From Arcticibacter tournemirensis (GTDB taxonomy: Bacteria; Bacteroidota; Bacteroidia; Sphingobacteriales; Sphingobacteriaceae), in assembly GCF_006716645.1 (NCBI RefSeq), contig NZ_VFPL01000001.1, forward strand, positions 5,084,001 through 5,148,000: 64,000 bases of DNA, read 5' to 3'. The notes beneath the pieces were generated by a model. The model was given only the letters and a program-made list of their open reading frames with translations, ran no database searches and had not been told where the DNA came from. The position numbers and the translations under genes were made by a program. This document shows, in pieces, positions 1 through 9,456 of this stretch (position 1 is its first letter; each line of letters begins with the position of its first letter).

Positions 1-2
1 CA

Positions 3-650
3 CAGCAACAGGTAGATGCTATGCGATTAAACGTCAGGAATGCACTGGCCCGCGTACAAACGGCAAAGAGAAAGTCAAACGACGCAGATATCAAAGCACC
101 TATTTCGGGGATCGTTAACAAACGCTTTATAGAAAAAGGTTCTTTTGTATCTCCCGGAACTCAGCTGTTTGAAATAGTTGACCTTTCCAAGCTCAAGCTT
201 AAAGTGACAGCAAATGAAACACAGGTTGTTAACCTTAAAGTTGGAGACAGGGTAAAAATCACTTCAAAAGTTTTTCCGGAAAAAGAGTTTACAGGTAAGA
301 TTAGTTTTATTGCTCCCAAAGCCGATAACAGTCTGAACTTCCCGGTAGAGATTGAAGTAAGCAATAATAGCGGAAACGAGTTGAAAGCAGGAATGTACGG
401 AACTGCAGTATTTGATTTACCACAACAGCGTCCGGTTATTACAGTTCCAAGGACAGCATTTGCAGGAAGTGTGAACAGCAATAAGGTGTTTGTTCTTGAT
501 GGAAGTACAGCACGCTCCAGAAATGTAACTCCCGGAAGAATCGCAGGCGAACGTGTCGAAATCCTCGAAGGACTAAAAGAAGGTGAAACAGTTATAACCA
601 GCGGGCAGGTTAATCTCACAGATGGGACTCAGGTACAAGCAGTGAAATAA
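3..650 (+). CDS. RND efflux periplasmic adaptor subunit (5'-truncated by window edge)
   Basis: C-terminal part of a membrane-fusion (HlyD/MFP) adaptor that links an inner-membrane RND pump to an outer-membrane channel. The frame is open to the first bases of the window, so the true start lies upstream and the first in-frame ATG at 21 is internal. Visible are the end of the coiled-coil hairpin, the second half of the lipoyl-like domain (IKAPISGIVNKRFIEKGSFV), a beta-barrel segment and a C-terminal membrane-proximal domain ending in VITSGQVNLTDGTQV. The stop is 48 bases before the pump gene, so the two are very likely co-transcribed. Substrate cannot be read from the sequence. Confidence 0.9.
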   Translation, partial: QQQVDAMRLNVRNALARVQTAKRKSNDADIKAPISGIVNKRFIEKGSFVSPGTQLFEIVDLSKLKLKVTANETQVVNLKVGDRVKITSKVFPEKEFTGKISFIAPKADNSLNFPVEIEVSNNSGNELKAGMYGTAVFDLPQQRPVITVPRTAFAGSVNSNKVFVLDGSTARSRNVTPGRIAGERVEILEGLKEGETVITSGQVNLTDGTQVQAVK

Positions 651-698
651 GATAAGTATAAGTGGCTTGTACCAGAAACTATTAATCAAAATTAAAAA

Positions 699-3600
699 AT
701 GAAATTAGCTGAAATATCGATAAAGAGACCCACCATTGTAGTAGTGCTGTTCACAGTACTTTCCCTGCTGGGGTTTATAAGCTACAGATCCCTTAACTAC
801 GAAATGTTACCGAAGTTTTCGCCGGGGGTGGTGTCGGTTACAACAACCTATCCGGGTGCTTCGCCAACAGAAGTAGAGAACACGGTCACAAAAAAAATCG
901 AGGATGCCGTATCCTCGATGGAAAACATTAAGAAGATTACAGCTACCTCGTATGAGAGCCTGTCATCCGTAGTTATCCAGTTGAATAGTGGCGCAGATGT
1001 CGACCTCGCATTGAACGATGCACAGAGAAAAGTAAATGCAATTCTCTCTGATTTACCTGACGATGCAGAAGCACCATCACTAAACAAGTTTTCGCTCGAC
1101 GATCTTCCCATTCTGACAATGTCGTCTACATCAAATATGGACGATGCTGCATTTTACGACCTGATGGATAACCGGATTGTACCTAACATCTCAAGGGTAA
1201 ACGGCGTAGCTCAGGTAAATATCATTGGCGGTCGTGAGCGCGAAATCCAGGTGAATATTGACGAAAACAAACTGCAAGGTTACGGATTGTCACTCACTAC
1301 AGTGCAGCAAGCTATTCGAAGCTCGAATCTTGACTTCCCTACCGGAAGTATCAGGACCGAAAACCGCGACATTCTTATTAGGCTGGCGGGGAAGTATGGA
1401 AGTGTCGAAGAACTGAGGAACCTGGTTGTTTCGGATAAGAACAACGTGCAAGTAAGACTTAGAGACATTGCCGATGTCCAGGATAGTCAAAAAGACGTCG
1501 AAAAGATCGCCAGGGTTGACCGTAAAGCAGCCCTTGCACTTCAGGTTTTAAAACAGACGGATGCTAATGCCGTAGAGGTGAGCGAAGGCGTACGCAACAT
1601 AATAACAAGTCTGAAAACTGACTACAAAAACATCGACCTTAACATTACGATAGCGTCTGATAGTTCGACATACACCCTCGAATCGGCCGATGCTGTTATT
1701 CATGACTTGATATTGGCGGTAATTCTGGTGGCGTTTGTAATGCTTTTCTTCCTGCATAGTTTGCGTAATGCGGCCATTGTGATGGTATCGATCCCTGCTT
1801 CGCTGATTGCAACTTTTATAGGAATAAAACTCTTTGGATTTACGCTTAACCTGATGTCGTTACTGGGTCTTTCACTTGTAGTAGGTATCCTTGTCGACGA
1901 TGCGATTGTTGTACTTGAAAACATTTACCGGCATATGGAGATGGGCAAGAACCGCGTACGCGCTGCCTATGATGCAACAAAAGAAATCGGATTTACAGTT
2001 ACCTCCATCACACTGGTAATTGTGGTTGTTTTCTTCCCTATTGCTATCAGTACAGGTCTTGTTTCGGATATATTGCGGGAGTTTTGTGTGGTAGTCATCA
2101 TTGCAACGTTACTTAGTTTACTTGCTTCCTTTACCATTGTACCGTTGCTGTCTTCGAGATTCGGAAAGCTTGAGCACATTGAAGGGAAGAATTTCTTTGG
2201 AAAGATTATCCTTTCATTTGAAAGACGCCTCGACAGGTTCACCGCCTGGATCACCAGCCTGCTTACATGGTCGCTGGGACATAAATGGATAGTACTGGGA
2301 GGAACGGTTGTTCTGCTCTTCTCCTCAGTTGCCCTTATTGGCGCCGGCTTTATCGGAACTGAATTTTTCCCAAAAAGTGACCGCGGAGAATTCATCGTGC
2401 AAATTGAAATGCCGAAAGATGCGTCTATTGAACAAACCAATCTGGCAACGAGTAAAGCCGAAGCTATTTTAAGCCGGAAGCCTGAAGTTACAAGACTGAT
2501 CACAACTGTGGGTCAGACGAGTGATGGAATGGGGGCATCGTTAGCTACAGCATACAAGTCGGAGATAAATGTGCAGCTTGTCGATCGCAAAGAGAGAACC
2601 GACCCGTCCGACGTTTATGCTGCCCGAATAAAAAAAGAACTTGCACCTCAATTAGTGGGAGCAAAAGTTAAGACCACACCAGTGAGCATCCTCGGAAGTG
2701 CAGAACGAGCTCCTGTTGAAGTTGTAGTAAGGGGGAGTGAACTCGACAGCGTAATGAAGTTCGCCAATGTGGTAAAATCAAAGCTCGAGAAAATTGATGG
2801 AGCCACCGAAGTTAAGCTCTCTGTCGAAAGCGGAAATCCTGAAATAAGGGTACAAGTAGACAGGGATAAAATGTCGGCTCTCGGCTTAAGTCTTCAAACT
2901 GTCGGCGCTACCATGCAAACAGCATTTAGCGGAAACACCGACAGTAAGTTCAGGCAGGGAGAGTACGAATACGACATCAACATCCGGCTTGACAATTTTA
3001 ATAGAAAGAGCATGGACGATGTTAAGAACCTCACGTTTATAAACAAAGACGAACAACAAATCCATCTCGAGCAGTTTGCTACGGTTACAGAAAGTTCGGG
3101 GCCAAGTCAGCTTGAACGCCAGGATAAAAGCACGAAGGTATCAGTGCAGTCGCAGGTGGTGGGGCGACCGTCAGGAACTATTTTCTCTGAACTTGAAACC
3201 CAGATTAAAGACCTGCCCAGGCCAGCCGGAGTTAGCTTTATCTTTGGCGGTGATATGGAAAACCAATCAGAAGGCTTTGGAACATTAGGTGTTGCCCTGC
3301 TGATGTCTATCATCTTGGTTTACCTTATTATGGTAGCCCTCTACGACAACTATGTATACCCATTTGTGGTGATGTTTTCTATCCCGCTATCGGTAATAGG
3401 GGCTTTGCTCGCCCTGGCACTCACAAATAACTCTCTGAATATATTCACCATTCTTGGTTTGATCATGCTTATTGGATTGGTTGCAAAGAACGCCATTATC
3501 CTTGTCGACTTTACAAATCAGCAGAAAGCGGAGGGTAAGAGTACAAGGGAAGCATTAATTATGGCCAACCACGCCCGGCTCCGCCCTATTCTGATGACAA

Positions 3601-3875
3601 CCATTGCGATGGTTATCGGTATGCTTCCTATCGCAATTGCAAAAGGCGCAGGGGCAGAATGGAAAAATGGTTTGGCCTGGGTTATTATGGGGGGCCTTAC
3701 CAGTTCCCTATTCCTCACACTCATTATCGTTCCGGTAATTTATGAAGCTTTTGATAAGATTCTTACTTACTTCGGGTTCAATAAGCACGACGACGATATA
3801 GATGTTCTGATGACGGAGCCCTATACTGGCGAGATCGACGACGACGAGTATGAAATGATGCAATATAATAAATAG
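699..3875 (+). CDS. RND family efflux pump, inner-membrane permease (HAE1-like)
   Basis: 1058-residue proton-driven exporter of the AcrB/MexB superfamily, full family length. It shows the RND plan: an N-terminal membrane helix (about residues 12-30), a large periplasmic loop, a block of helices, a second periplasmic loop and a second helix block. TM4 contains VDDAIVVLENIYR with the acidic pair D400/D401 that forms the proton relay in this family; TM10 carries LVAKNAIILVDF. The pair with the preceding adaptor gene argues for a tripartite pump exporting drugs, solvents or other hydrophobic compounds. The acidic C-terminal tail is typical of Bacteroidota homologues. A rho-independent terminator follows directly. 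Confidence 0.95.
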   Translation: MKLAEISIKRPTIVVVLFTVLSLLGFISYRSLNYEMLPKFSPGVVSVTTTYPGASPTEVENTVTKKIEDAVSSMENIKKITATSYESLSSVVIQLNSGADVDLALNDAQRKVNAILSDLPDDAEAPSLNKFSLDDLPILTMSSTSNMDDAAFYDLMDNRIVPNISRVNGVAQVNIIGGREREIQVNIDENKLQGYGLSLTTVQQAIRSSNLDFPTGSIRTENRDILIRLAGKYGSVEELRNLVVSDKNNVQVRLRDIADVQDSQKDVEKIARVDRKAALALQVLKQTDANAVEVSEGVRNIITSLKTDYKNIDLNITIASDSSTYTLESADAVIHDLILAVILVAFVMLFFLHSLRNAAIVMVSIPASLIATFIGIKLFGFTLNLMSLLGLSLVVGILVDDAIVVLENIYRHMEMGKNRVRAAYDATKEIGFTVTSITLVIVVVFFPIAISTGLVSDILREFCVVVIIATLLSLLASFTIVPLLSSRFGKLEHIEGKNFFGKIILSFERRLDRFTAWITSLLTWSLGHKWIVLGGTVVLLFSSVALIGAGFIGTEFFPKSDRGEFIVQIEMPKDASIEQTNLATSKAEAILSRKPEVTRLITTVGQTSDGMGASLATAYKSEINVQLVDRKERTDPSDVYAARIKKELAPQLVGAKVKTTPVSILGSAERAPVEVVVRGSELDSVMKFANVVKSKLEKIDGATEVKLSVESGNPEIRVQVDRDKMSALGLSLQTVGATMQTAFSGNTDSKFRQGEYEYDINIRLDNFNRKSMDDVKNLTFINKDEQQIHLEQFATVTESSGPSQLERQDKSTKVSVQSQVVGRPSGTIFSELETQIKDLPRPAGVSFIFGGDMENQSEGFGTLGVALLMSIILVYLIMVALYDNYVYPFVVMFSIPLSVIGALLALALTNNSLNIFTILGLIMLIGLVAKNAIILVDFTNQQKAEGKSTREALIMANHARLRPILMTTIAMVIGMLPIAIAKGAGAEWKNGLAWVIMGGLTSSLFLTLIIVPVIYEAFDKILTYFGFNKHDDDIDVLMTEPYTGEIDDDEYEMMQYNK

Positions 3876-3898
3876 GCATTAATTGATTCATGATATAT

Positions 3899-3925
3899 AA
3901 AAAAGGGGCTTAAGGCCCCTTTTTT
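3899..3925 (+). terminator. Rho-independent terminator after RND pump
   Basis: AAAAGGGGC and GCCCCTTTT form a near-perfect stem around a very short TTAA loop and are followed by a T run. It lies 24 bases after the pump stop codon and should end the efflux operon. Confidence 0.9.
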
Positions 3926-3965
3926 ATGTCACCCAGATAAAGTATATTCGCTAAAATGACCGGTT

Positions 3966-4700
3966 ATGCTTAGTCTTTTAATTAACTTCATCTGTCTTTT
4001 CAGCGCGTGTATGACATCAAACCAATTCACACTAGACGTAAAGCCGAAACAGGCGACAATTCTTGTTTTTTACAAAACGGGAGGTTATTATCATAAATCT
4101 ATTCCTGCCGGTATCATGGTCATCCAGGCCCTTGGAAAGAATAATAGCTTCAAAGTTGATACAACTGCAGATGCTTCGCATTTCACCGGGGGAAACTTAA
4201 AAAAATATGCCGCTGTCATTTTTCTTAACACCACACACGAAGTTCTTGACCCCGGGCAGCAGAAGGCATTCGAAACCTATATAAGGTCAGGAAAGGGCTT
4301 TGTGGGCGTTCATGCGGCCACTGATACGGAGTATGAATGGCCATGGTATGGAAAATTAGTTGGCGCTTACTTTACAAACCATCCGAAAGTACAGAAAGCC
4401 ATTATCAAAGTAACCGACAAGAAACATCCTTCCACTAAATTGCTGCCGGATGTTTGGGAACACACCGACGAGTGGTATAACTTTAAAGACATCAATCCGG
4501 ACATGAAAGTGCTTGCCTGGCTTGACGAGAAAAGTTACGAAGGCGGAACGAACGGGAACGAACACCCTATCGCCTGGTATCATGAATATGATGGCGGACG
4601 CGCATTTTATACAGGCCTGGGCCACACTGAAGAAAGCTACAGTGACCCACTGTTTTTAAAACACCTGCTTGGAGGAATTCAATACGCAATAGGCAAATAG
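3966..4700 (+). CDS. ThuA-like domain lipoprotein
   Basis: 244-residue protein of the ThuA family, a class I glutamine amidotransferase-like fold named after a trehalose-utilization protein and common in Bacteroidota sugar catabolism. Supporting motifs are GFVGVHAATDTEYEWPWYG in the middle and AWYHEYDGGRAFYTGLGHT near the end. The first 15 residues are hydrophobic and end in FSAC, a slightly weak lipobox, so export and lipidation are likely (inference). Biochemical function is not established for this family, though oxidation of sugars has been proposed for some members. No sugar genes are adjacent. It stands alone between two hairpins. Confidence 0.85.
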   Translation: MLSLLINFICLFSACMTSNQFTLDVKPKQATILVFYKTGGYYHKSIPAGIMVIQALGKNNSFKVDTTADASHFTGGNLKKYAAVIFLNTTHEVLDPGQQKAFETYIRSGKGFVGVHAATDTEYEWPWYGKLVGAYFTNHPKVQKAIIKVTDKKHPSTKLLPDVWEHTDEWYNFKDINPDMKVLAWLDEKSYEGGTNGNEHPIAWYHEYDGGRAFYTGLGHTEESYSDPLFLKHLLGGIQYAIGK

Positions 4701-4701
4701 A

Positions 4702-4733
4702 AAGGGCCGAAATACCTGGATATTTCAGCCCTT
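4702..4733. terminator. Hairpin terminator downstream of thuA-like gene
   Basis: AAGGGC-c-GAAATA pairs with TATTTC-a-GCCCTT around a six-base loop, directly after the stop codon at 4700. There is no long T tract, so it may act as a weak or processing-type terminator. Confidence 0.6.
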
Positions 4734-4891
4734 ATGTAATATTATTTCAAAGGAAATGTACTGATACTGCCGTCAGTAAACATTTCTTTGCAATTCTAAC
4801 AGTAGTTAAACGGTGCCAAACAAGATCTGTTAAGAGGATTGTTATGCCGCGACTCTCAACTCTGGACATTCAACTACTTTTCACCTTCAAC

Positions 4892-6295
4892 TCATATATG
4901 GATAGCTCTGTTATCAGAAGCAGCCAACGACGCTTCTTTAAACGCCTCCGTATAGGTTGGGTGTGCATGACTGATGCGGCCGATATCTTCAGCCGAAGCG
5001 CGGAACTCCATAGCCACTACAGCCTCCGCGATCATATCGGCAGCGCGGGGACCGATTATGTGAACTCCAAGGATCTCATCTGTTTGAGCGTCTGAGAGTA
5101 CTTTTACCAGGCCATCTGTGTCCATGCTTGCACGCGCCCTGCCACTAGCTTTAAATGGGAATGAACCCGTCTTGTATTTCGTGCCCTGTTGCTTTAGTTG
5201 TTCTTCGGTAGATCCCACACTTGCTACTTCAGGCCAGGTATACACAACTCCAGGTATTAAATTGTAGTTTATATGTGGTTTCTGTCCGGCAATGGTTTCT
5301 GCTACAAACACCCCTTCCTCTTCCGCTTTGTGAGCAAGCATGGCGCCCTTTATCACATCACCGATGGCATATACTCCCTTTACAGAAGTTTCCAGATGGT
5401 CATCTACCGGTATTTTCCTGCCCCGCTCTTCAGGCTTAATTCCAATATTTTCCAATCCCAGGCCCTCTGTATATGCGGTACGACCGACAGCCACGATACA
5501 ATAATCACCCTCAATAGTTATATTATCCCCTTTCGGACTTTCGGCAGTAACACTCACCCTCTTTCCCTTTACAGATGCTCCCGTGACTTTGTGACTCAAA
5601 AGGAATTCGAAACCCAGCTTAGTAAGAGATTTCTGCAATTCTTTACCCATGGTCTTGTCCATTGTAGCAATAATTGAATCGAGAAACTCAACTACTGTTA
5701 CCTTAGCTCCAAGTCGTGCATAAACCGAACCAAGCTCGAGGCCGATCACGCCCCCTCCGATAACAATAAGATGTTTCGGCACTTCCGGAAGATTCAAGGC
5801 CTCTGTAGAAGTAATGATCCTTTTCTTATCAATTGGAAGAAAAGGTAAGGCAGTAGGCTTCGAGCCCGTAGCTATGATTACTTTTTCAGATGTAATCGTT
5901 TCCTCCGAGCCATCCTGTTTGCTGATCTTTATGGTGTTTTTATCTTTAAAGGAGGCAACTCCGGTATAGGGAGTAATCTTATTCTTTTTAATGAGATAAG
6001 AAATGCCCGAAGTGTTCTCCTGAACCACCTGATTTTTGCGGGAGATCATCTGTGGAAGATCAACCTTCAGATCTTTTATTAAAATACCATGTGTTTTAAA
6101 GGTGTGAGCGGCATTATAATAATGCTCAGAAGAATCGAGAAGAGCTTTTGAAGGTATACATCCTACATTCAGACAAGTACCGCCAAAAGTGTTATACTTT
6201 TCAATTATGGCAGTTTTAAGTCCTAACTGAGCACAACGGATAGCGGCAACATATCCGCCGGGTCCGCTGCCTATTACTGTTACATCGTATTGCAT
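4892..6295 (-). CDS. lpdA: Dihydrolipoyl dehydrogenase (E3)
   Basis: 467-residue flavoprotein that reoxidizes dihydrolipoyl groups of 2-oxo acid dehydrogenase complexes with NAD+. It has the FAD-binding GSGPGG near residue 9, the redox-active disulfide in GGTCLNVGC (C41 and C46), an NAD-binding GGGVIGLELGSVYARLG, and the C-terminal HAHPTYTE dimer-interface motif with the catalytic His445-Glu450 pair. Length and motifs are those of a full enzyme. The E2 and E1 genes of the 2-oxoglutarate complex lie about 7 kb away on the same strand, so this is probably their E3 and may also serve other complexes. A candidate -7 box is 18 bases upstream of the start. Confidence 0.97.
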   Translation of the reverse strand: MQYDVTVIGSGPGGYVAAIRCAQLGLKTAIIEKYNTFGGTCLNVGCIPSKALLDSSEHYYNAAHTFKTHGILIKDLKVDLPQMISRKNQVVQENTSGISYLIKKNKITPYTGVASFKDKNTIKISKQDGSEETITSEKVIIATGSKPTALPFLPIDKKRIITSTEALNLPEVPKHLIVIGGGVIGLELGSVYARLGAKVTVVEFLDSIIATMDKTMGKELQKSLTKLGFEFLLSHKVTGASVKGKRVSVTAESPKGDNITIEGDYCIVAVGRTAYTEGLGLENIGIKPEERGRKIPVDDHLETSVKGVYAIGDVIKGAMLAHKAEEEGVFVAETIAGQKPHINYNLIPGVVYTWPEVASVGSTEEQLKQQGTKYKTGSFPFKASGRARASMDTDGLVKVLSDAQTDEILGVHIIGPRAADMIAEAVVAMEFRASAEDIGRISHAHPTYTEAFKEASLAASDNRAIHI

Positions 6296-6312
6296 AATGA
6301 TATCTGTTTATT

Positions 6313-6320
6313 CAAAGTTA
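6313..6320 (-). promoter_or_regulatory. Candidate -7 promoter element for lpdA
   Basis: The minus strand reads TAACTTTG, matching the Bacteroidetes TAnnTTTG box, 17 bases before the ATG at 6295. I see no clear TTG at the -33 distance, so this rests on the -7 box and its position. Confidence 0.4.
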
Positions 6321-6346
6321 AGTCAATCTATATAAAGATAAGGTCA

Positions 6347-7507
6347 TTAAATCTCAGGATGACGTTTAAATTCACTCGAGCGATCAAAAAGGTACCGGTA
6401 AGTATGATGCGTTTTATAAACTCTGGCGCCGATCTGTTCAGCTATGTGCATCATCCTGGGGTTAAAATCACCAATCCAGTTCATCTGAACGTTCTCATAG
6501 GCCTTGTTATTTAACAGGGAGTTTGCGGCAGCGACAATCATTGCTATCTCAACGCCCTTCTTTTGCTGTTCTGGTATTATGCCAAAAACGAGGCCATACA
6601 TTGTCCGGCATTTCCCCGTCCACTTGTTAAAAAGCAATCTAAGCTTTGTTGTCAGATTTAGTTTACCTTTTGCATATTTGACGAAGAGCTCATTCAACTC
6701 CGGAATACTGAGAAAAAAACCAACAGGTTCATTCTTATAATAAGCAAACCAGGCGATCCGCTCGTCGATAACCGGCGTCAGAGAGCTAATCATTTTCCTG
6801 GCAGCCTCGAAGCTCATCTCTCCTACGCCTTCATGGTTCACCCATGCTTTATTATATACAGCGCGAAAATCATGGATGTAGGATTCAAGATTCTTCTTTT
6901 TAATATTCCTGAAAGAGTAATCGGGATTACGAAATATTCTTGCTGCAACATCATAGTACACTTTTTTTAAAGGTTCTCTAACGTTTCGGAGATAGGTATA
7001 CTGCTTAAAAAACACTTTAAAGCCATACTCTTCAAAAAAATCCCGGTACCAGTAAGGGTTATAATTACAACAATAACAAGGTGGGCTGAAGCCTTCAACG
7101 AGCAAGCCCCACCAACGTTCACGGCTACCGAGATTAACCGGGCCATCCATCGCTTCCATATTCTGCTGCTTCAACCAATCGCGAGCTGCATCAAAAAGCA
7201 TAAACGCCGCCTTTTTGTCGTTAATACATTCAAAAAAACCTATACCACCCGTAGGCTGTTCGAAAGTGTAAGCCGAAAAAGGATTTACGAACGCAGCAAT
7301 CCTTCCTATCGCTTTGTTCGTCTTATCGGTTAAAATCCATCGGATACACTTCCCTGCCTCATAGTATTTGTTATTGCCTTCAGTAAATACATTCTCTACA
7401 TCTTCATCCAATGGTCTTATATAATTAGGATTGTCTTTATATAGATCTACGGGAACTTGCAGAAACTGCCGGATCAAAAAAGGATTATTTACTTCTGTTA
7501 AATTCAT
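6347..7507 (-). CDS. GNAT-like acyltransferase domain protein, function unknown
   Basis: 386-residue soluble protein with no signal peptide or membrane segment. It opens with IRQFLQVPVDLYKDNPNYIR and contains stretches reminiscent of the GNAT acyl-CoA fold (IGRIAAFVNPFSAYTF; GLVFGIIPEQQKKGVEIAMI, where the acceptor pyrophosphate loop would be), so a double GNAT-type fold is plausible. I recognise it as a conserved Bacteroidota hypothetical rather than a named enzyme; the substrate is unknown. It is transcribed toward lpdA with 51 bases between them. A TAnnTTTG box lies 33 bases upstream, so it probably has its own promoter. Confidence 0.7.
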   Translation of the reverse strand: MNLTEVNNPFLIRQFLQVPVDLYKDNPNYIRPLDEDVENVFTEGNNKYYEAGKCIRWILTDKTNKAIGRIAAFVNPFSAYTFEQPTGGIGFFECINDKKAAFMLFDAARDWLKQQNMEAMDGPVNLGSRERWWGLLVEGFSPPCYCCNYNPYWYRDFFEEYGFKVFFKQYTYLRNVREPLKKVYYDVAARIFRNPDYSFRNIKKKNLESYIHDFRAVYNKAWVNHEGVGEMSFEAARKMISSLTPVIDERIAWFAYYKNEPVGFFLSIPELNELFVKYAKGKLNLTTKLRLLFNKWTGKCRTMYGLVFGIIPEQQKKGVEIAMIVAAANSLLNNKAYENVQMNWIGDFNPRMMHIAEQIGARVYKTHHTYRYLFDRSSEFKRHPEI

Positions 7508-7539
7508 TAAAATTCGGAAGGAAATTATTAAAACGGCGT

Positions 7540-7547
7540 CAAAGCTA
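7540..7547 (-). promoter_or_regulatory. Candidate -7 element for the GNAT-like gene
   Basis: The minus strand reads TAGCTTTG, an exact TAnnTTTG match, in the 81-base divergent spacer before the start at 7507. No convincing -33 TTG was found. Confidence 0.35.
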
Positions 7548-7588
7548 TAACTGTTTTCCTAAATTAGCAGCATTACATTGTTTTATTC

Positions 7589-9451
7589 ATGAAAAGATAC
7601 ATTATCCTGTTTTTTTTAACACTTTCTTTACAATTACGGGCCCAAACCGCCGATTCGGCGTATATACATGATCATTACAGTAAGATTGAAAAGTATATCA
7701 CCATGCGCGACGGTGTGAGGTTGTTTACTTCAATCTATGTTCCTAAAGACCGGACAAAAAAATATCCGATACTTTTAAACCGAACTCCTTATACTGTAGC
7801 ACCTTACGGCAGTAACGAGTATAAAAAAACCCTCGGCCCCTCGATGCTTTTCGCACGTGAAGGATACATCTTCGTTTATCAGGATGTTCGTGGAAAATGG
7901 ATGAGCGAAGGTACATATGAAGATATCCGGCCTCATGTAGCGTCAAAGAAAAATAAAAAAAACATCGATGAAAGTACGGATACATACGACACGATCGACT
8001 GGCTGATAAAGAACATAAAGGAGAATAATGGGAAAGCGGGAATTTACGGTATCTCCTATCCAGGCTTCTACTCAACTGCTTCGCTTCCCGATGCACATCC
8101 CGCATTAAAAGCTGCTTCTCCGCAGGCTCCGGTAACCAACTGGTTTATCGGAGATGATTTTCACCATAACGGAGCACTCTTTCTCGCCGACGCATTTTCA
8201 TTCTACTCGACCTTTGGAGTACCCCGGCCAAAGCCTATCACCCCGGATAAGGGCCCAAAAAGCTTTTCGTATTATACTCGCGACAATTATAAATTCTTCA
8301 TGGACCTGGGCCCGGTTAAGAATGTAAGTAAGAAATATTTCGGCGATTCCATTAAATTCTGGAATGATGTTACTACTCACGGAACCTATGATGAATTTTG
8401 GAAAGCCCGGCTTATAACACCTCATTTGAAAAATATTAAACCTGCCACACTTATAGTCGGCGGACTTTTTGATGCGGAGGATTGTTATGGAGCATTTGCC
8501 ACCTATGAGGCCATCGAAAAGCAAAATGCTAAAAACAAAAATACCCTTGTAATGGGCCCCTGGTTTCATGGAGGGTGGTCCAGATCCACAGGTGAAAGCT
8601 TTGGAGATATAAAATTTGATCAGGCAACGAGTACCTGGTACCAGGAAAATGTCGAATTCCCTTTCTTTCAGCATTATCTTAAAGACAAGCCAGCGCCCGA
8701 TCTTCCTGAGGCGTTAGTATTTGAAACCGGATCTAATAAATGGAAAAAATACACAGCCTGGCCACCAGCCGAAGCAAAGCAGGAGAAGCTATACTTCCAG
8801 CCGGATAGTAAGCTTGCCTTTAATAAGCCAGATAAAGATAATAGCTATGACGAATATGTAAGTGATCCTTCACGCCCTGTACCCTATGCCGACGGCGTTC
8901 ATTTGCAGCGAACCAGAGAGTATATGATCGACGACCAGCGCTTCGCATCAAAACGACCTGATGTTATGGTGTATCAAACCGAACCCCTGACGGCAGATCT
9001 CACAATTGCAGGCCCGGTAATAGCCGACCTGATGGTTTCAACTACTGGCACAGACGCCGATTATGTTGTCAAGCTGATTGATGTTTACCCTGACGACTAT
9101 CCTAATAACACCCCCAACCCACGAAATATTCAAATGGGTGGATATCAAATGCTGGTACGGGGAGAAGTGATGCGGGGAAAGTTCAGAAACAGCTATGAAA
9201 AGCCGGAACCTTTTAATCCCGGCAAAATCACTCAGGTGAAGTATTCAATGCCTGATGTATCACATACCTTTAAAGCGGGACACCGTATCATGGTCCAGGT
9301 TCAAAATTCATGGTTCCCATTGGTAGACAGGAATCCGCAGAAGTTTGTTGATATCTATAATGCTGACGAAAAAGACTTTCAAAAAGCGACGCACCGCATT
9401 TATCACGAAACCCCGAACGCTTCGTGCATTATCATTCCGGTTGTAAAATAG
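7589..9451 (+). CDS. CocE/NonD family hydrolase (X-Pro dipeptidyl-peptidase S15-like), exported
   Basis: 620-residue alpha/beta hydrolase with an N-terminal signal peptide (cleavage likely near LRAQ-TADS), so periplasmic or secreted. The nucleophile elbow is GISYPGFYS (Ser156), with candidate acid Asp295 in GGLFDAEDCYG and His327 in MGPWFHGGW. The C-terminal third is the beta-sandwich X-Pro dipeptidase C-terminal domain typical of S15/CocE enzymes. Members hydrolyse acyl esters, glutaryl-7-ACA or Xaa-Pro peptides; the substrate here cannot be told. An M1 peptidase gene starts 5 bases after its stop, so the two exported hydrolases probably form a peptide-degrading pair (inference). Confidence 0.9.
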   Translation: MKRYIILFFLTLSLQLRAQTADSAYIHDHYSKIEKYITMRDGVRLFTSIYVPKDRTKKYPILLNRTPYTVAPYGSNEYKKTLGPSMLFAREGYIFVYQDVRGKWMSEGTYEDIRPHVASKKNKKNIDESTDTYDTIDWLIKNIKENNGKAGIYGISYPGFYSTASLPDAHPALKAASPQAPVTNWFIGDDFHHNGALFLADAFSFYSTFGVPRPKPITPDKGPKSFSYYTRDNYKFFMDLGPVKNVSKKYFGDSIKFWNDVTTHGTYDEFWKARLITPHLKNIKPATLIVGGLFDAEDCYGAFATYEAIEKQNAKNKNTLVMGPWFHGGWSRSTGESFGDIKFDQATSTWYQENVEFPFFQHYLKDKPAPDLPEALVFETGSNKWKKYTAWPPAEAKQEKLYFQPDSKLAFNKPDKDNSYDEYVSDPSRPVPYADGVHLQRTREYMIDDQRFASKRPDVMVYQTEPLTADLTIAGPVIADLMVSTTGTDADYVVKLIDVYPDDYPNNTPNPRNIQMGGYQMLVRGEVMRGKFRNSYEKPEPFNPGKITQVKYSMPDVSHTFKAGHRIMVQVQNSWFPLVDRNPQKFVDIYNADEKDFQKATHRIYHETPNASCIIIPVVK

Positions 9452-9456
9452 TAGTA

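Noticed and set aside
1967-2503. 178-codon minus-strand frame inside the RND pump gene
   Set aside because: No recognisable domain, and the plus strand encodes conserved RND transporter sequence throughout.
4844-5095. Plus-strand frame overlapping the end of lpdA
   Set aside because: It covers the conserved C-terminal domain of lipoamide dehydrogenase on the other strand.
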